From Bacteroidota bacterium (GTDB lineage: Bacteria; Bacteroidota; Bacteroidia; JACCXN01), in contig CANHPJ010000013.1 in assembly GCA_947462515.1 (NCBI GenBank), forward strand, positions 1 through 15,064: a stretch of DNA of 15,064 nt. The letters are read 5' to 3'. The translations under genes were made by a program, and so were the position numbers. The notes beneath the pieces are model-generated. The model did no database searches and was not told where the DNA came from. It worked only from the letters and a program-made list of their open reading frames with translations. How positions within the stretch are numbered: the first letter of the stretch is position 1; each line of letters begins with the position of its first letter. Positions 1 through 7,922 of this stretch are shown one piece after another.

Positions 1-401
1 GCAATGGGTGAAATATACCTGGAAACAGCAAAACTTTTCGGATCACGAAATATGTGTCTTTCCGGGAAACCAGTTCCTCCATTAAAGTATGAATACTCAA
101 CCCATCCGTTTTCCTTTGAACTAAAAAGAAGATCTAAACCTCGGCTCAAATTCTGCTTTAACAGATTATTTAGACACATTGTTGTAGACATATAGTCAAC
201 CGTATCTCCGCCTTTATAGTAAAACAAATAAATTAATGTGAGTGCCAATGCTCCACAAATCTTAAATACAATTGCTCTTGTATAATATTTATAAAGATAA
301 TTATCTTTTATTTTCTCTTTTGCATGCCTTTTAGACAGGAATATAATAATGAGAATATATACGCTAGCTAGAAATAAATCAAAATAATTAAATAAATGCA
401 T
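1..401 (-). CDS. Polytopic membrane protein, possibly EpsG/Wzy-like (5' part only)
   Basis: This gene runs off the left edge. The minus strand is open from an ATG at 399-401 to base 1, about 133 codons, with an in-frame stop two codons upstream of that ATG, so the start is secure. The protein opens with a hydrophobic segment (about residues 5-22, ending in SKRHAKEK). A second hydrophobic segment follows at about 48-62 (FKICGALALTLIYLFYY), then the motif KGGDTVDY and a polar region with GGTGFPERHIFRDPKSF. I recognise the GGDT-then-aromatic pattern after the second helix from large multi-pass Bacteroidota proteins of polysaccharide loci, loosely like EpsG or Wzy polymerases. That assignment is from memory and is tentative. 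It is divergent from the glycosyltransferase at 604, which supports a surface-glycan role. The coding call is strong; the function is uncertain. Confidence 0.72.
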   Translation of the reverse strand, partial: MHLFNYFDLFLASVYILIIIFLSKRHAKEKIKDNYLYKYYTRAIVFKICGALALTLIYLFYYKGGDTVDYMSTTMCLNNLLKQNLSRGLDLLFSSKENGWVEYSYFNGGTGFPERHIFRDPKSFAVSRYISPI

Positions 402-442
402 GCCTTAAAACAGTATTTTGATTTTATTTAAAAAAATAAGCC

Positions 443-450
443 CAAACGTA
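443..450 (-). promoter_or_regulatory. Candidate Bacteroidota -7 element for the left membrane protein gene
   Basis: On the minus strand this reads TACGTTTG, a full match to the Bacteroidota -7 consensus TAnnTTTG. It lies about 40 bases upstream of the ATG at 401. No convincing -33 TTG was found at the usual distance, so the call rests on one element in AT-rich DNA. Confidence 0.35.
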
Positions 451-580
451 AAATAAAGAGAAATAAATTTAATTTATAAAAATATAAAAGCTATGCTTAA
501 TCCTAAACAATTCCCGTAAAAAGTATTACAAAGATTCGAGCAACAGCCAAACAATAAGAAGATTATTAATCAAGTTTTTT

Positions 581-588
581 TATCTTTG
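581..588 (+). promoter_or_regulatory. Candidate Bacteroidota -7 element before the first glycosyltransferase
   Basis: The sequence TATCTTTG matches TAnnTTTG exactly. Transcription from it would begin near 594, leaving a leader of about 10 bases before the GTG at 604. The alternative TTG start at 586 lies inside this element, so the promoter, if real, excludes that start. No clear -33 element was found. Confidence 0.4.
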
Positions 589-603
589 ATTATATTTTAT
601 TCT

Positions 604-1683
604 GTGAGAATCCTTTTTATCATACCATATCCATTAAGACAAGCTCCCAGTCAGCGATTTAGATTCGAGCAATATATTGATTTTATAAATCAAAATAACA
701 TAATAACAGATTTTGCTCCATTTTTAAACTCGAAAACATGGCAAATATTATACAAACCAGGATCTAACTTTCAAAAAACGAAAGGCATTATTAAAGGGTT
801 TCTGAATCGTTTTATTCTTTTATTTAAATTAGGTAAATATAATGCAATTTTCATCCACAGAGAGGCTTGCCCAATAGGACCGGCATTTTTTGAGTTTATA
901 ATTGGTAACATATTCAAAAAAAAAATAATTTTCGATTTCGATGATGCAATTTGGTTGCATGATGTATCGGAGGCAAATGGAAAATTAGGATGGTTGAAAA
1001 ACCCTGGAAAAACAGAAAAAATAATTAAATATTCCAAATTGGTAACTGCAGGCAACGATTACCTCTCATCCTTTGCAAAAGACTTCAACTCTAATGTATT
1101 TATAATCCCAACAACAATAGACACAGATTACCATAAAAAAATAGCTGCCACGAAAAAAAAGATCACCATAGGATGGACCGGTACTGCAACTACCATAAAA
1201 CATTTTGAACTCGCCTATTCTATTCTTAACAAAGTAAAAATAAAATATGGTGAAAAAATAAACATCCTGCTGATTTCAAATAAACCCGCAGAAAACGCAC
1301 CCTTTGAAATTGAGTTTCAACCTTGGAATAAAGACACGGAAATTGAAGACTTGTGTAAAATAGATATTGGAATAATGCCTTTACCCGATGACCAATGGGC
1401 AAAAGGAAAATGCGGCTTTAAAGGCCTTCAATATATGGCACTTGAAATTGCAACTATTATGTCCCCAGTAGGAGTAAATTCAGAAATTATTAGCGATGGA
1501 ACAAATGGATTTTTAGCTGATTCTGAAGATGAATGGCTACAAAAACTATGCTTGCTTATTGAATCAGAAAGCCTAAGGAATGAATTTGGGAAAAAGGCAA
1601 GAGAAACTATAGTAAAATATTATTCTGTAGAATCGCAAAAAAACAAATATTTGGAGATCTTGCATAATGCTGCAAAATCATGA
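604..1683 (+). CDS. GT4-like family glycosyltransferase
   Basis: The protein (359 residues from the GTG at 604) should transfer a sugar from an activated donor at the cytoplasmic face of the inner membrane. It starts (M)RILFIIPYPLRQAPSQRFRF, the typical opening of a Bacteroidota glycosyltransferase group. It contains the acceptor-domain motif IIFDFDDAIWL (about residues 108-118), the donor-domain start TIGWTGT (about 188-194), and the C-terminal signature DIGIMPLPDDQWAKGKCGFK with QYMALE, followed by SPVGVNSEII. The frame is also open from a TTG at 586, but GTG gives the family-like N terminus and avoids a promoter element at 581-588. The acidic residue usually preceding YMA in the EX7E region is Gln here, and an A10 run lies at 916-925. 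It is divergent from the membrane protein on the left and convergent with rlmH. Family is clear; donor and acceptor are unknown. Confidence 0.88.
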   Translation: MRILFIIPYPLRQAPSQRFRFEQYIDFINQNNIITDFAPFLNSKTWQILYKPGSNFQKTKGIIKGFLNRFILLFKLGKYNAIFIHREACPIGPAFFEFIIGNIFKKKIIFDFDDAIWLHDVSEANGKLGWLKNPGKTEKIIKYSKLVTAGNDYLSSFAKDFNSNVFIIPTTIDTDYHKKIAATKKKITIGWTGTATTIKHFELAYSILNKVKIKYGEKINILLISNKPAENAPFEIEFQPWNKDTEIEDLCKIDIGIMPLPDDQWAKGKCGFKGLQYMALEIATIMSPVGVNSEIISDGTNGFLADSEDEWLQKLCLLIESESLRNEFGKKARETIVKYYSVESQKNKYLEILHNAAKS

Positions 1684-1719
1684 TTTAACGTTCAAAAAAT
1701 CAAATAATTTAGAATAAAA

Positions 1720-2190
1720 CTAAACGTGGTGATACTTTTCTCCTTTTAATATTGTCATAGCCCTATATAACTGCTCAACAAAAAACAATCGAACCATTTG
1801 ATGAGAAAAAGTCATTTTTGAAAGAGATAATTTATAGTTTGCACGCTTATAAATTGTTTCAGAAAAACCAAATGGCCCACCTACTATAAAGACGATTCTT
1901 TTTCTTCCTGAATTCATTTGTGCCTGAATAAAAGACGAAAACTCAACGGAGTCATGCATCTTTCCATTTTCGTCAAGCAAAACCAAAAAATCAGAATCAG
2001 CAATTTTAGAAAGCAATATATCCGATTCCTTTTCTTTCTGTTTTGAAAATTCTAATTGACTAACCTTTAATGCTGGGACCTCTTCTAAAGAAAAATTCGT
2101 ATAATGTTTTAATCTTTTAACATAACCTGCAATCCCTTCTATCAAATATTTTTCTTCTGTTTTACCTATAGTAATTAATTCTATATTCAT
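1720..2190 (-). CDS. rlmH: 23S rRNA (pseudouridine-1915-N3)-methyltransferase RlmH
   Basis: RlmH is a small SPOUT-class methyltransferase that uses S-adenosylmethionine to N3-methylate pseudouridine 1915 in helix 69 of 23S rRNA on the assembled ribosome. The 156-residue length fits the family. Visible features are the start MNIELITIGKTEEKYL, the loop LLDENGK (71-77), the SAM-binding knot FIVGGPFGFSE (101-111), the segment SLSKMTFSHQMVRLFFVEQL (122-141) and the C-terminal YHHV, close to the conserved YHH ending. The ATG at 2188-2190 gives the standard N terminus. It is divergent from the DUF4783 gene and convergent with the glycosyltransferase, with a 36-base gap. Nothing unusual was seen. Confidence 0.97.
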   Translation of the reverse strand: MNIELITIGKTEEKYLIEGIAGYVKRLKHYTNFSLEEVPALKVSQLEFSKQKEKESDILLSKIADSDFLVLLDENGKMHDSVEFSSFIQAQMNSGRKRIVFIVGGPFGFSETIYKRANYKLSLSKMTFSHQMVRLFFVEQLYRAMTILKGEKYHHV

Positions 2191-2342
2191 AAAATCTTTG
2201 ATTTTATTTCAAAATACTTTAAACTCTTATTCGAAGTTACTGAAAATCATAACATATTTTACAATCAAATTTTCTATTTTAGTATTTTAAAATTTCGTAC
2301 ATAACAAAATTCCTATACTCAATATTTTAAACCAAGATTTAG

Positions 2343-2735
2343 ATGCAAAAATTACTGACATTATTTATCCTTTTTTTTTCATTATCAATAGTTTCAATCG
2401 CACAAACAGAACACAATGACCCTATTCACCAGGCCTTTAAATCAGGAAACGCCAGTGAAATATCAAAATATTTCGACTCTTCAATAAGTTTGAAAATATT
2501 AAATAAGGAAGATGTTTATAGTAAATCACAAGCGGAAATAATTTTAAAAGATTTTTTTTCTAAAAATCAGGTGAAAAACTACAATTCAAAACACAGTGGA
2601 GCTTCAAAAAATGGCGCTCAATATATTATTGGCCAAATAATTACTCCCAATCAAAATTTCAGGACATATTATTTTATAAAAAAAATTGGCGAAAGCTCAT
2701 TAATACAAGAATTTAAAATTGAAAACGAAAAATAA
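2343..2735 (+). CDS. Secreted DUF4783 family protein
   Basis: This is a 130-residue protein of unknown function. A signal peptide is evident: MQK, a hydrophobic core over about residues 4-18, and a likely cut near SIVSIAQ (about residue 20). The mature part is small and looks like the NTF2-like fold assigned to DUF4783, with an HQAFKSGNASEISKYFDSSI helix region, a KSQAEIILKDFF segment and a C-terminal strand-rich part (YIIGQIIT, RTYYFIKK). In Bacteroidota such a gene commonly sits just before nadC, and here it does, 44 bases upstream, so the two are probably co-transcribed. There is a T9 run in the signal-peptide codons. It is probably periplasmic; its role and ligand are unknown. Confidence 0.88.
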   Translation: MQKLLTLFILFFSLSIVSIAQTEHNDPIHQAFKSGNASEISKYFDSSISLKILNKEDVYSKSQAEIILKDFFSKNQVKNYNSKHSGASKNGAQYIIGQIITPNQNFRTYYFIKKIGESSLIQEFKIENEK

Positions 2736-2779
2736 TTTTCATTTTCAATCAAGTCTTTAACAACAACTAAAAATTTGAT

Positions 2780-3637
2780 ATGGTCATTAATTCTCTTGAA
2801 AAACAAATAGAAAAATTCATCGACATGGCTTTATCCGAAGACATTGGTGATGGAGACCATTCTTCACTAGCATGCATACCGAGTGAAGCAATGGGTAAAG
2901 CCCATCTTTTAGTTAAGGATGCTGGTATACTTGCCGGTGTGGAAATAGCAACATTAATTTCTAAAAGAGTAAACCCAAATTCAAAAATTGATATTTTTAT
3001 TACTGATGGAACCATAGTTAAAACAGGTGACATTGCCTTTATCATAGAAGGAAAAAAACAAGATATTCTCAAAACAGAGCGACTTATACTCAACTGCATG
3101 CAGCGAATGAGCGGAATCGCAACCCAAACCAACAGATTGGTAAAACTTATTGAAGGCACCAATGCGAAACTTTTAGACACGAGGAAGACTACTCCGGGAA
3201 TTCGTTTTTTAGAAAAAATGGCAGTCAAAATTGGAGGGGGATATAATCATCGGTTTGGCTTGTATGATATGATTATGCTCAAAGACAATCATATTGACTA
3301 TGCAGGAGGAATTGCAAAAGCTATTGATTCAGTTCAAAATTATCTTCTTAATAACAACAAAAAATTAAAAATAGAAATTGAAGCAAGAAATCTTAAAGAA
3401 GTAGAAGAAATTTTAATGATTGGAAAAGTTGACAGAATTATGCTTGACAACTTCACTATTCCAGATCTTGAAAAGGCGATTTCATTAATAGATAACAAAT
3501 ATGAAACAGAAGCTTCCGGAGGCATAACAGAAAAAACCATCATAGATTATGCAAATACAGGTGTCGATTTCATATCCGTAGGAGCGTTAACGCATAATTT
3601 TAAAAGCTTGGATTTAAGCCTTAAAGCCTTTGACTAA
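2780..3637 (+). CDS. nadC: Quinolinate phosphoribosyltransferase (decarboxylating)
   Basis: NadC converts quinolinate and PRPP to nicotinate mononucleotide, CO2 and diphosphate, the entry from de novo quinolinate into NAD synthesis; it is cytosolic and acts as a dimer. The 285-residue length is normal. Visible motifs are EDIGDGDHSS (20-29), VKDAGILAG (45-53), LNCMQRMSGIAT (104-115), the substrate-binding DTRKTTPG (133-140), GGGYNHRFGLYD (152-163), LKDNHI (167-172), the acidic residues in IEIEARN (198-204) and MLDNF (221-225), ASGGI (245-249) and ISVGALTH (265-272). All key residues appear present. It starts 44 bases after the DUF4783 gene and is followed after 32 bases by the yihY-like gene, so an operon is likely. 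Confidence 0.97.
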   Translation: MVINSLEKQIEKFIDMALSEDIGDGDHSSLACIPSEAMGKAHLLVKDAGILAGVEIATLISKRVNPNSKIDIFITDGTIVKTGDIAFIIEGKKQDILKTERLILNCMQRMSGIATQTNRLVKLIEGTNAKLLDTRKTTPGIRFLEKMAVKIGGGYNHRFGLYDMIMLKDNHIDYAGGIAKAIDSVQNYLLNNNKKLKIEIEARNLKEVEEILMIGKVDRIMLDNFTIPDLEKAISLIDNKYETEASGGITEKTIIDYANTGVDFISVGALTHNFKSLDLSLKAFD

Positions 3638-3669
3638 TCAAAACCTTATACTTCTTAAAAACACTTAAA

Positions 3670-4602
3670 GTGAACGGAAAAAGAATTTTATACGGCACAA
3701 TTAAGTTGAAACCGGTATGGAAAACTATCGATTATAGCAAAAAAATAACCTTTCCAGGACTAGATGGCTTGCCTATTTATAATGTCATTATTTTTTTTAG
3801 CAGAGCTATAAAAGGTGGTGACATCACCAACAGAGCATCTTCCCTATCTTTCAACTTTTTTTTGGCAATTTTCCCTGGTGTAATCTTTTTATTTACCTTA
3901 ATTCCATATATCCCAATTGACAATTTTCAGGCAGAATTACTTCAGCTATTGAAAGAAATACTTCCTTCTAATGCTTATGAAGCAACTCAAAGCACTATTG
4001 ACGACATATTAAATCAACCCAGAGGAGGGCTTCTATCTTTTGGATTTATAATAACAATCTATTTTGCTATGAATGGAGTTATTGCAATGATAAAAGGCTT
4101 CAACAATTCTTATTACGAAATCGAAACAAGAGGTTTTTTGATGCAACATGTGGTAGCATTTATTTTAGTATTTATTCTTACCATACTCCTATTAACTGCA
4201 GTGGCACTGATAATTTTCAGCAGCATCGCACTTAACTATTTTGTTGCAAAAGGAATTATTGGGGACACATCAATTATTATATTATTGGAAGCAGGAAAAT
4301 GGCTGATTATTCTGGCATTATTATTTTTATGCTTCTCATTTCTTTATTATTTCGCTCCAAGTAAAAAATCAAAATTCAGATTTATTTCAGCAGGCTCGAC
4401 TTTTGCTACTATTTTATCGATATCTACCTCATTGGGCTTTGCTTTTTATGTAAACAACTTTGGCCAATACAACAAACTTTACGGTTCAATTGGCACCCTG
4501 ATGGTTATTTTGCTTTGGATATATTTTAATTCTATTATTCTATTAGCCGGCTTTGACTTGAATGCAAGTATAGAAAATGCAAAGAAAAAATCGGTAAACT
4601 AA
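3670..4602 (+). CDS. YihY/BrkB family inner-membrane protein
   Basis: This is a 310-residue polytopic membrane protein of the YihY/BrkB family, formerly called ribonuclease BN by mistake. Its molecular function is unsettled; transport or envelope roles have been proposed for relatives. Hydrophobic segments lie at about residues 62-82, 121-143, 158-190, 207-228, 238-260 and 272-295, giving about six helices. Family hallmarks are RASSLSFNFFLAIFPGVIFL (55-74), then YFAMNGVIAMIKGFNNSYYE (131-150) and the C-terminal NKLYGSIGTLMVILLWIYF with LLAGFDLNA. The start is a GTG at 3670; the frame has no upstream ATG before nadC, and a TTG at 3706 is a less likely alternative. It follows nadC by 32 bases, probably in the same transcript. 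Confidence 0.93.
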   Translation: MNGKRILYGTIKLKPVWKTIDYSKKITFPGLDGLPIYNVIIFFSRAIKGGDITNRASSLSFNFFLAIFPGVIFLFTLIPYIPIDNFQAELLQLLKEILPSNAYEATQSTIDDILNQPRGGLLSFGFIITIYFAMNGVIAMIKGFNNSYYEIETRGFLMQHVVAFILVFILTILLLTAVALIIFSSIALNYFVAKGIIGDTSIIILLEAGKWLIILALLFLCFSFLYYFAPSKKSKFRFISAGSTFATILSISTSLGFAFYVNNFGQYNKLYGSIGTLMVILLWIYFNSIILLAGFDLNASIENAKKKSVN

Positions 4603-4624
4603 CTATCCTTCGATTTATAGTATT

Positions 4625-4647
4625 ATGAAAAAGAAACTGTTTTTCAT
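4625..4647 (+). terminator. Possible hairpin downstream of the yihY-like gene
   Basis: An 8-base perfect inverted repeat (ATGAAAAA and TTTTTCAT, 7-base loop) begins 22 bases after the yihY stop. The 3' arm is T-rich, but no T-run follows the stem, so this is a weak terminator candidate. It could also be an mRNA-end structure. Confidence 0.25.
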
Positions 4648-4700
4648 GTCTGTCAATTGATATAATATAATAAAAATCAAGCCCCTTAAAGTTTTTTAGT

Positions 4701-4708
4701 TAAATTCG
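4701..4708 (+). promoter_or_regulatory. Near-consensus -7 element upstream of the M1 peptidase gene
   Basis: The sequence TAAATTCG differs from TAnnTTTG at one position and would give a leader of about 14 bases before the ATG at 4728. The 125-base gap after yihY makes a separate promoter reasonable. No clear -33 motif was found. Confidence 0.25.
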
Positions 4709-4727
4709 CGACCTTACAATTTTCTAT

Positions 4728-7700
4728 ATGATTCGCCATTTTTTTTTCGCATTATTTTTAATTTTATCTACTTTTCTTTCAGCCCAAACAGCAGAAAGAT
4801 TTAATACTATTGCCAAAGACAATATTTACTATTGGAAAAACAGAAAACCCAATGAAGCATACTGGCAACAGGATGTACACTATACCATTAATGCACAAAT
4901 AGAGGAAAAAACAGACATCATTACAGGGTCTGAAAATCTAATTTATTGGAACAATTCCCCGGACGATTTAAACTTTGTATATTTTCACCTTTATCAAAAT
5001 GCATTTCAGCCCTGCTCCTATTTAGATAATCTATACCGTAATAATGGCGTAATACCTAAATTTGGAAAATACGAATCACAAAAGCTAGGCACTGAAATTT
5101 CCTCCTTAAAAATAAACGGCAAAGCAGTTAAGACTGAATTAGACAACACCATCCTAAAAGTATTCCTTAATGAACCATTAAAAAGTGGAAATTCTATTTC
5201 ATTTGATGTAGAATTTAAAACTTATTTTGATACCGGCAGCGTTCGAAGAAGAATGAAAACTTTTAATGCCTTCGGATTTAAACATTATGATGGAGTTCAT
5301 TGGTATCCGAGAATTTCCGTTTATGATCAAAAATTTGGATGGACGACAGATCAGCATTTCGATCATGAATTTTATGGTGATTTTGGCATATACGATGTAT
5401 CCTTAACCTTTGCATCGAATTTTGTTGTGGAAGCGACCGGCAGCCTTATAAACCAGCAAGAAGTTTTACCCAATGAACTAAGGGAAAAACTTGACTTAAC
5501 CAACTTCAAAAACAAACCCCTAAACTCACCACCTTCAATAATTATCCCCTACGATTCGTTACAAAAAAAAACCTGGCGTTATCATGCGGAAAACGTGCAT
5601 GACTTCGCCTTTACAGCCGACCCAACTTATAGAATTGGAGAAACTCAATGGCAAGGAATAAAGTGCATTTCAGTGGTTCAGGAACCGCATGCCGCAAAAT
5701 GGCAAAATGCAGCTGAATATACTTCCAAAATAATTCAAACTTATTCGGAAGATTTTGGCCAATATGCCTATCCTAAAATGGTTGTTGCCGATGCCCAAGA
5801 TGGAATGGAATATCCAATGCTTACACTTGATGGGGGCGGAGACCCTGAATACAGAGGGCTACTGGCACATGAAATTGGTCATAACTGGTTTTTTGGAATG
5901 ATCGGAAATAATGAAACTTACCGTGCATTTATGGATGAAGGCTTTACTCAATTTATAACTGCATGGGCACTTAAAAAAATTGACGGCGACACTATCATTT
6001 CAGAAAAATCAGCATCAAATTATATCAACAAATACAGTAGTAAATCACTCGTAGATGACAAATCTATATATTATGGCTATCTGCGTGATGCTGTTAAAGA
6101 AGAAGACGTGTCGTTGAACACTCATTCAGATGGGTTTAACGGTACATTAAGGCATGGCGGAGGTTACAGTCATGTTTACTACAAAACTGCAACTATGCTT
6201 TATAATCTTCAATATGTATTGGGGGATAAATTATTTTCAGATGCAATGAAACATTATTTTAACCAGTGGAAGATTGCACATCCCTATCCTGAAGATTTCA
6301 GAAATTCAATAATCAACTATACCAACGTAGATCTAAATTGGTTTTTTGACCAATGGTTAGAGACTACAAAAATTATTGATTATAAAGTTTCATCCATAAA
6401 AAAAACAGATCAAAAAGAGGAGTTCCTGATAACCTTTAAGCGAAAGGGAGAAATGCAGATGCCAATTGATTTTGAGGTGATAAGCAATTCTGATTCCTCC
6501 TTTATGTTTCACATTCCAAATGGTTGGTTTGAAAAAAATACGGCAGCATCCATTCTGCCAAGATGGATAGGCTGGGACAATAAATTAAAACCAAATTATC
6601 AGGTTAAGGTTAAAATCCCTAATGGAATAAAAGATGTTATAATAGATCCATCTAACAGGTTGGCGGACAACTACATGTTAGACAACAGCAAAAAAATCCC
6701 TCTTAAAATTGCTTTTGATCATAAAATACAAAACATGGCTGATTGGAAAAACTATGAGCTTTTCGCCAGACCTGATTTGTGGTATAATGGTTATGATGGT
6801 ATAAAAGCTGGTATTCATCTAAATGGAAATTATATGAAATACCATCACGTTTTTGATGCAAACTTTTGGATTAATACCGGTATACTTCAAAACTACCCCA
6901 ATAACCTAAATCAAATCAATAACTTCAACACCTTCTCCTTCAGATTAAACTATAAAACTGGAATTCATAAGTTTTTAAAGAAAGGACATGTTTTATTTTC
7001 CGCTCGCTACTTAGATGGTCTAAGTAGCATTTCATCAGGTATAGAAAAATGGGACAGAAATGATAAAAACAAAATATATGTTTATTATAAATCGATGTAT
7101 AGAGCTGGAAGTTCCGATTTAAATTACCTACTCTATCCAGAACTTTGGGGCGAGAAAAAATTTAACAATACCATTAATATAGGACTTGATCACAAATATC
7201 AATACCAAAAAGGAACAGGTTTAGTTAATCTAAATCTTAAATCATCCACCCTGGGCAGTGACTATGATTACTCGTACTTGAGTGTTAGCGCAATAAATAA
7301 AAATAAAATTAATAAGATTGATATAAACACAAGATTTTTCGCCCAAATCGGCAGCGGATTAAGAATTGCCAATGAATCTTCATTATACCTTGCTGGAGCG
7401 AATCCTGAAGAATTAATGGAAAACAAATTTACCAGATCAATAGGATTTATAAATAATGCCTGGGCTGGCTATGGCAACAATGTAAATCATTTTCAGCAAG
7501 CAGGAGGACTAAACTTAAGAGGATATGCTGGATATTTAGCACCATATCGTGACAAAGACGGAAACATTTTACCAACATATAAAGGGATATCAGGAACGTC
7601 ATTTAATGTCGAAATTGAATTCGATGAAATATTGGCCCTCATGCCTAAAAGATTCAGGAATGTATTCAAATTTGATTCTTATTTATTTTCAGATGCAGGT

Positions 7701-7922
7701 CTCATTAATTTCAATTTACCTGGAGAAAAAATAAAATTGGCAGATTTTAGAATGGATGCTGGATTAGGAACAGCATTGTCAATAAAAAAATGGGGTCCGC
7801 TTCAATTGGTTAATCCCTTGGTGATTCGATTCGACATGCCATTTTTATTGAACAGAACACCGGCTGTTTCAGAAGCATTTATTCAGTATAGGTATGTGGT
7901 TGGTATTAATAGAGCTTTTTAG
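4728..7922 (+). CDS. Secreted M1-type zinc metallopeptidase with C-terminal beta-barrel-like domain
   Basis: The 1064-residue protein has a signal peptide at 1-20 (MIRHFFFALF core, ending TFLSAQ). An M1-like beta-rich N-terminal domain runs to about residue 290. The catalytic domain has GMEYPM (359-364, the GAMEN counterpart), HEIGH (381-385), Glu404 in the zinc-ligand segment DEGF, and a probable catalytic Tyr484 in VYYKTATML. Zinc ligands His381, His385 and Glu404 and the base Glu382 are all present, so it should be an active peptidase. Aminopeptidase activity is inferred from the family. From about residue 655 the sequence alternates aromatic and polar residues like outer-membrane strands, with NLRGYAGY (929-936), a late SDAGLINF and FRMDAGLGTALS, then IRFDMPFL and a C-terminal aromatic residue (NRAF). 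This resembles the last part of an Omp85 or surface-antigen barrel. I infer outer-membrane anchoring. Its 3' end overlaps the convergent flippase gene by 17 bases. Confidence 0.9.
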   Translation: MIRHFFFALFLILSTFLSAQTAERFNTIAKDNIYYWKNRKPNEAYWQQDVHYTINAQIEEKTDIITGSENLIYWNNSPDDLNFVYFHLYQNAFQPCSYLDNLYRNNGVIPKFGKYESQKLGTEISSLKINGKAVKTELDNTILKVFLNEPLKSGNSISFDVEFKTYFDTGSVRRRMKTFNAFGFKHYDGVHWYPRISVYDQKFGWTTDQHFDHEFYGDFGIYDVSLTFASNFVVEATGSLINQQEVLPNELREKLDLTNFKNKPLNSPPSIIIPYDSLQKKTWRYHAENVHDFAFTADPTYRIGETQWQGIKCISVVQEPHAAKWQNAAEYTSKIIQTYSEDFGQYAYPKMVVADAQDGMEYPMLTLDGGGDPEYRGLLAHEIGHNWFFGMIGNNETYRAFMDEGFTQFITAWALKKIDGDTIISEKSASNYINKYSSKSLVDDKSIYYGYLRDAVKEEDVSLNTHSDGFNGTLRHGGGYSHVYYKTATMLYNLQYVLGDKLFSDAMKHYFNQWKIAHPYPEDFRNSIINYTNVDLNWFFDQWLETTKIIDYKVSSIKKTDQKEEFLITFKRKGEMQMPIDFEVISNSDSSFMFHIPNGWFEKNTAASILPRWIGWDNKLKPNYQVKVKIPNGIKDVIIDPSNRLADNYMLDNSKKIPLKIAFDHKIQNMADWKNYELFARPDLWYNGYDGIKAGIHLNGNYMKYHHVFDANFWINTGILQNYPNNLNQINNFNTFSFRLNYKTGIHKFLKKGHVLFSARYLDGLSSISSGIEKWDRNDKNKIYVYYKSMYRAGSSDLNYLLYPELWGEKKFNNTINIGLDHKYQYQKGTGLVNLNLKSSTLGSDYDYSYLSVSAINKNKINKIDINTRFFAQIGSGLRIANESSLYLAGANPEELMENKFTRSIGFINNAWAGYGNNVNHFQQAGGLNLRGYAGYLAPYRDKDGNILPTYKGISGTSFNVEIEFDEILALMPKRFRNVFKFDSYLFSDAGLINFNLPGEKIKLADFRMDAGLGTALSIKKWGPLQLVNPLVIRFDMPFLLNRTPAVSEAFIQYRYVVGINRAF

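Noticed and set aside
4..195. 63-codon plus-strand open frame at the left edge
   Set aside because: It is antisense to the membrane-protein gene at 1-401, which has convincing hydrophobic segments and a clean start; the plus-strand translation resembles nothing.
1681..1702. Inverted repeat TGATTT/AAATCA between the glycosyltransferase and rlmH, considered as a two-way terminator
   Set aside because: The stem is only six A/T-rich pairs with a 10-base loop and no T-run on either side.
2767..3228. 153-codon minus-strand frame
   Set aside because: It lies wholly antisense to nadC, whose catalytic motifs are clear in the other strand.
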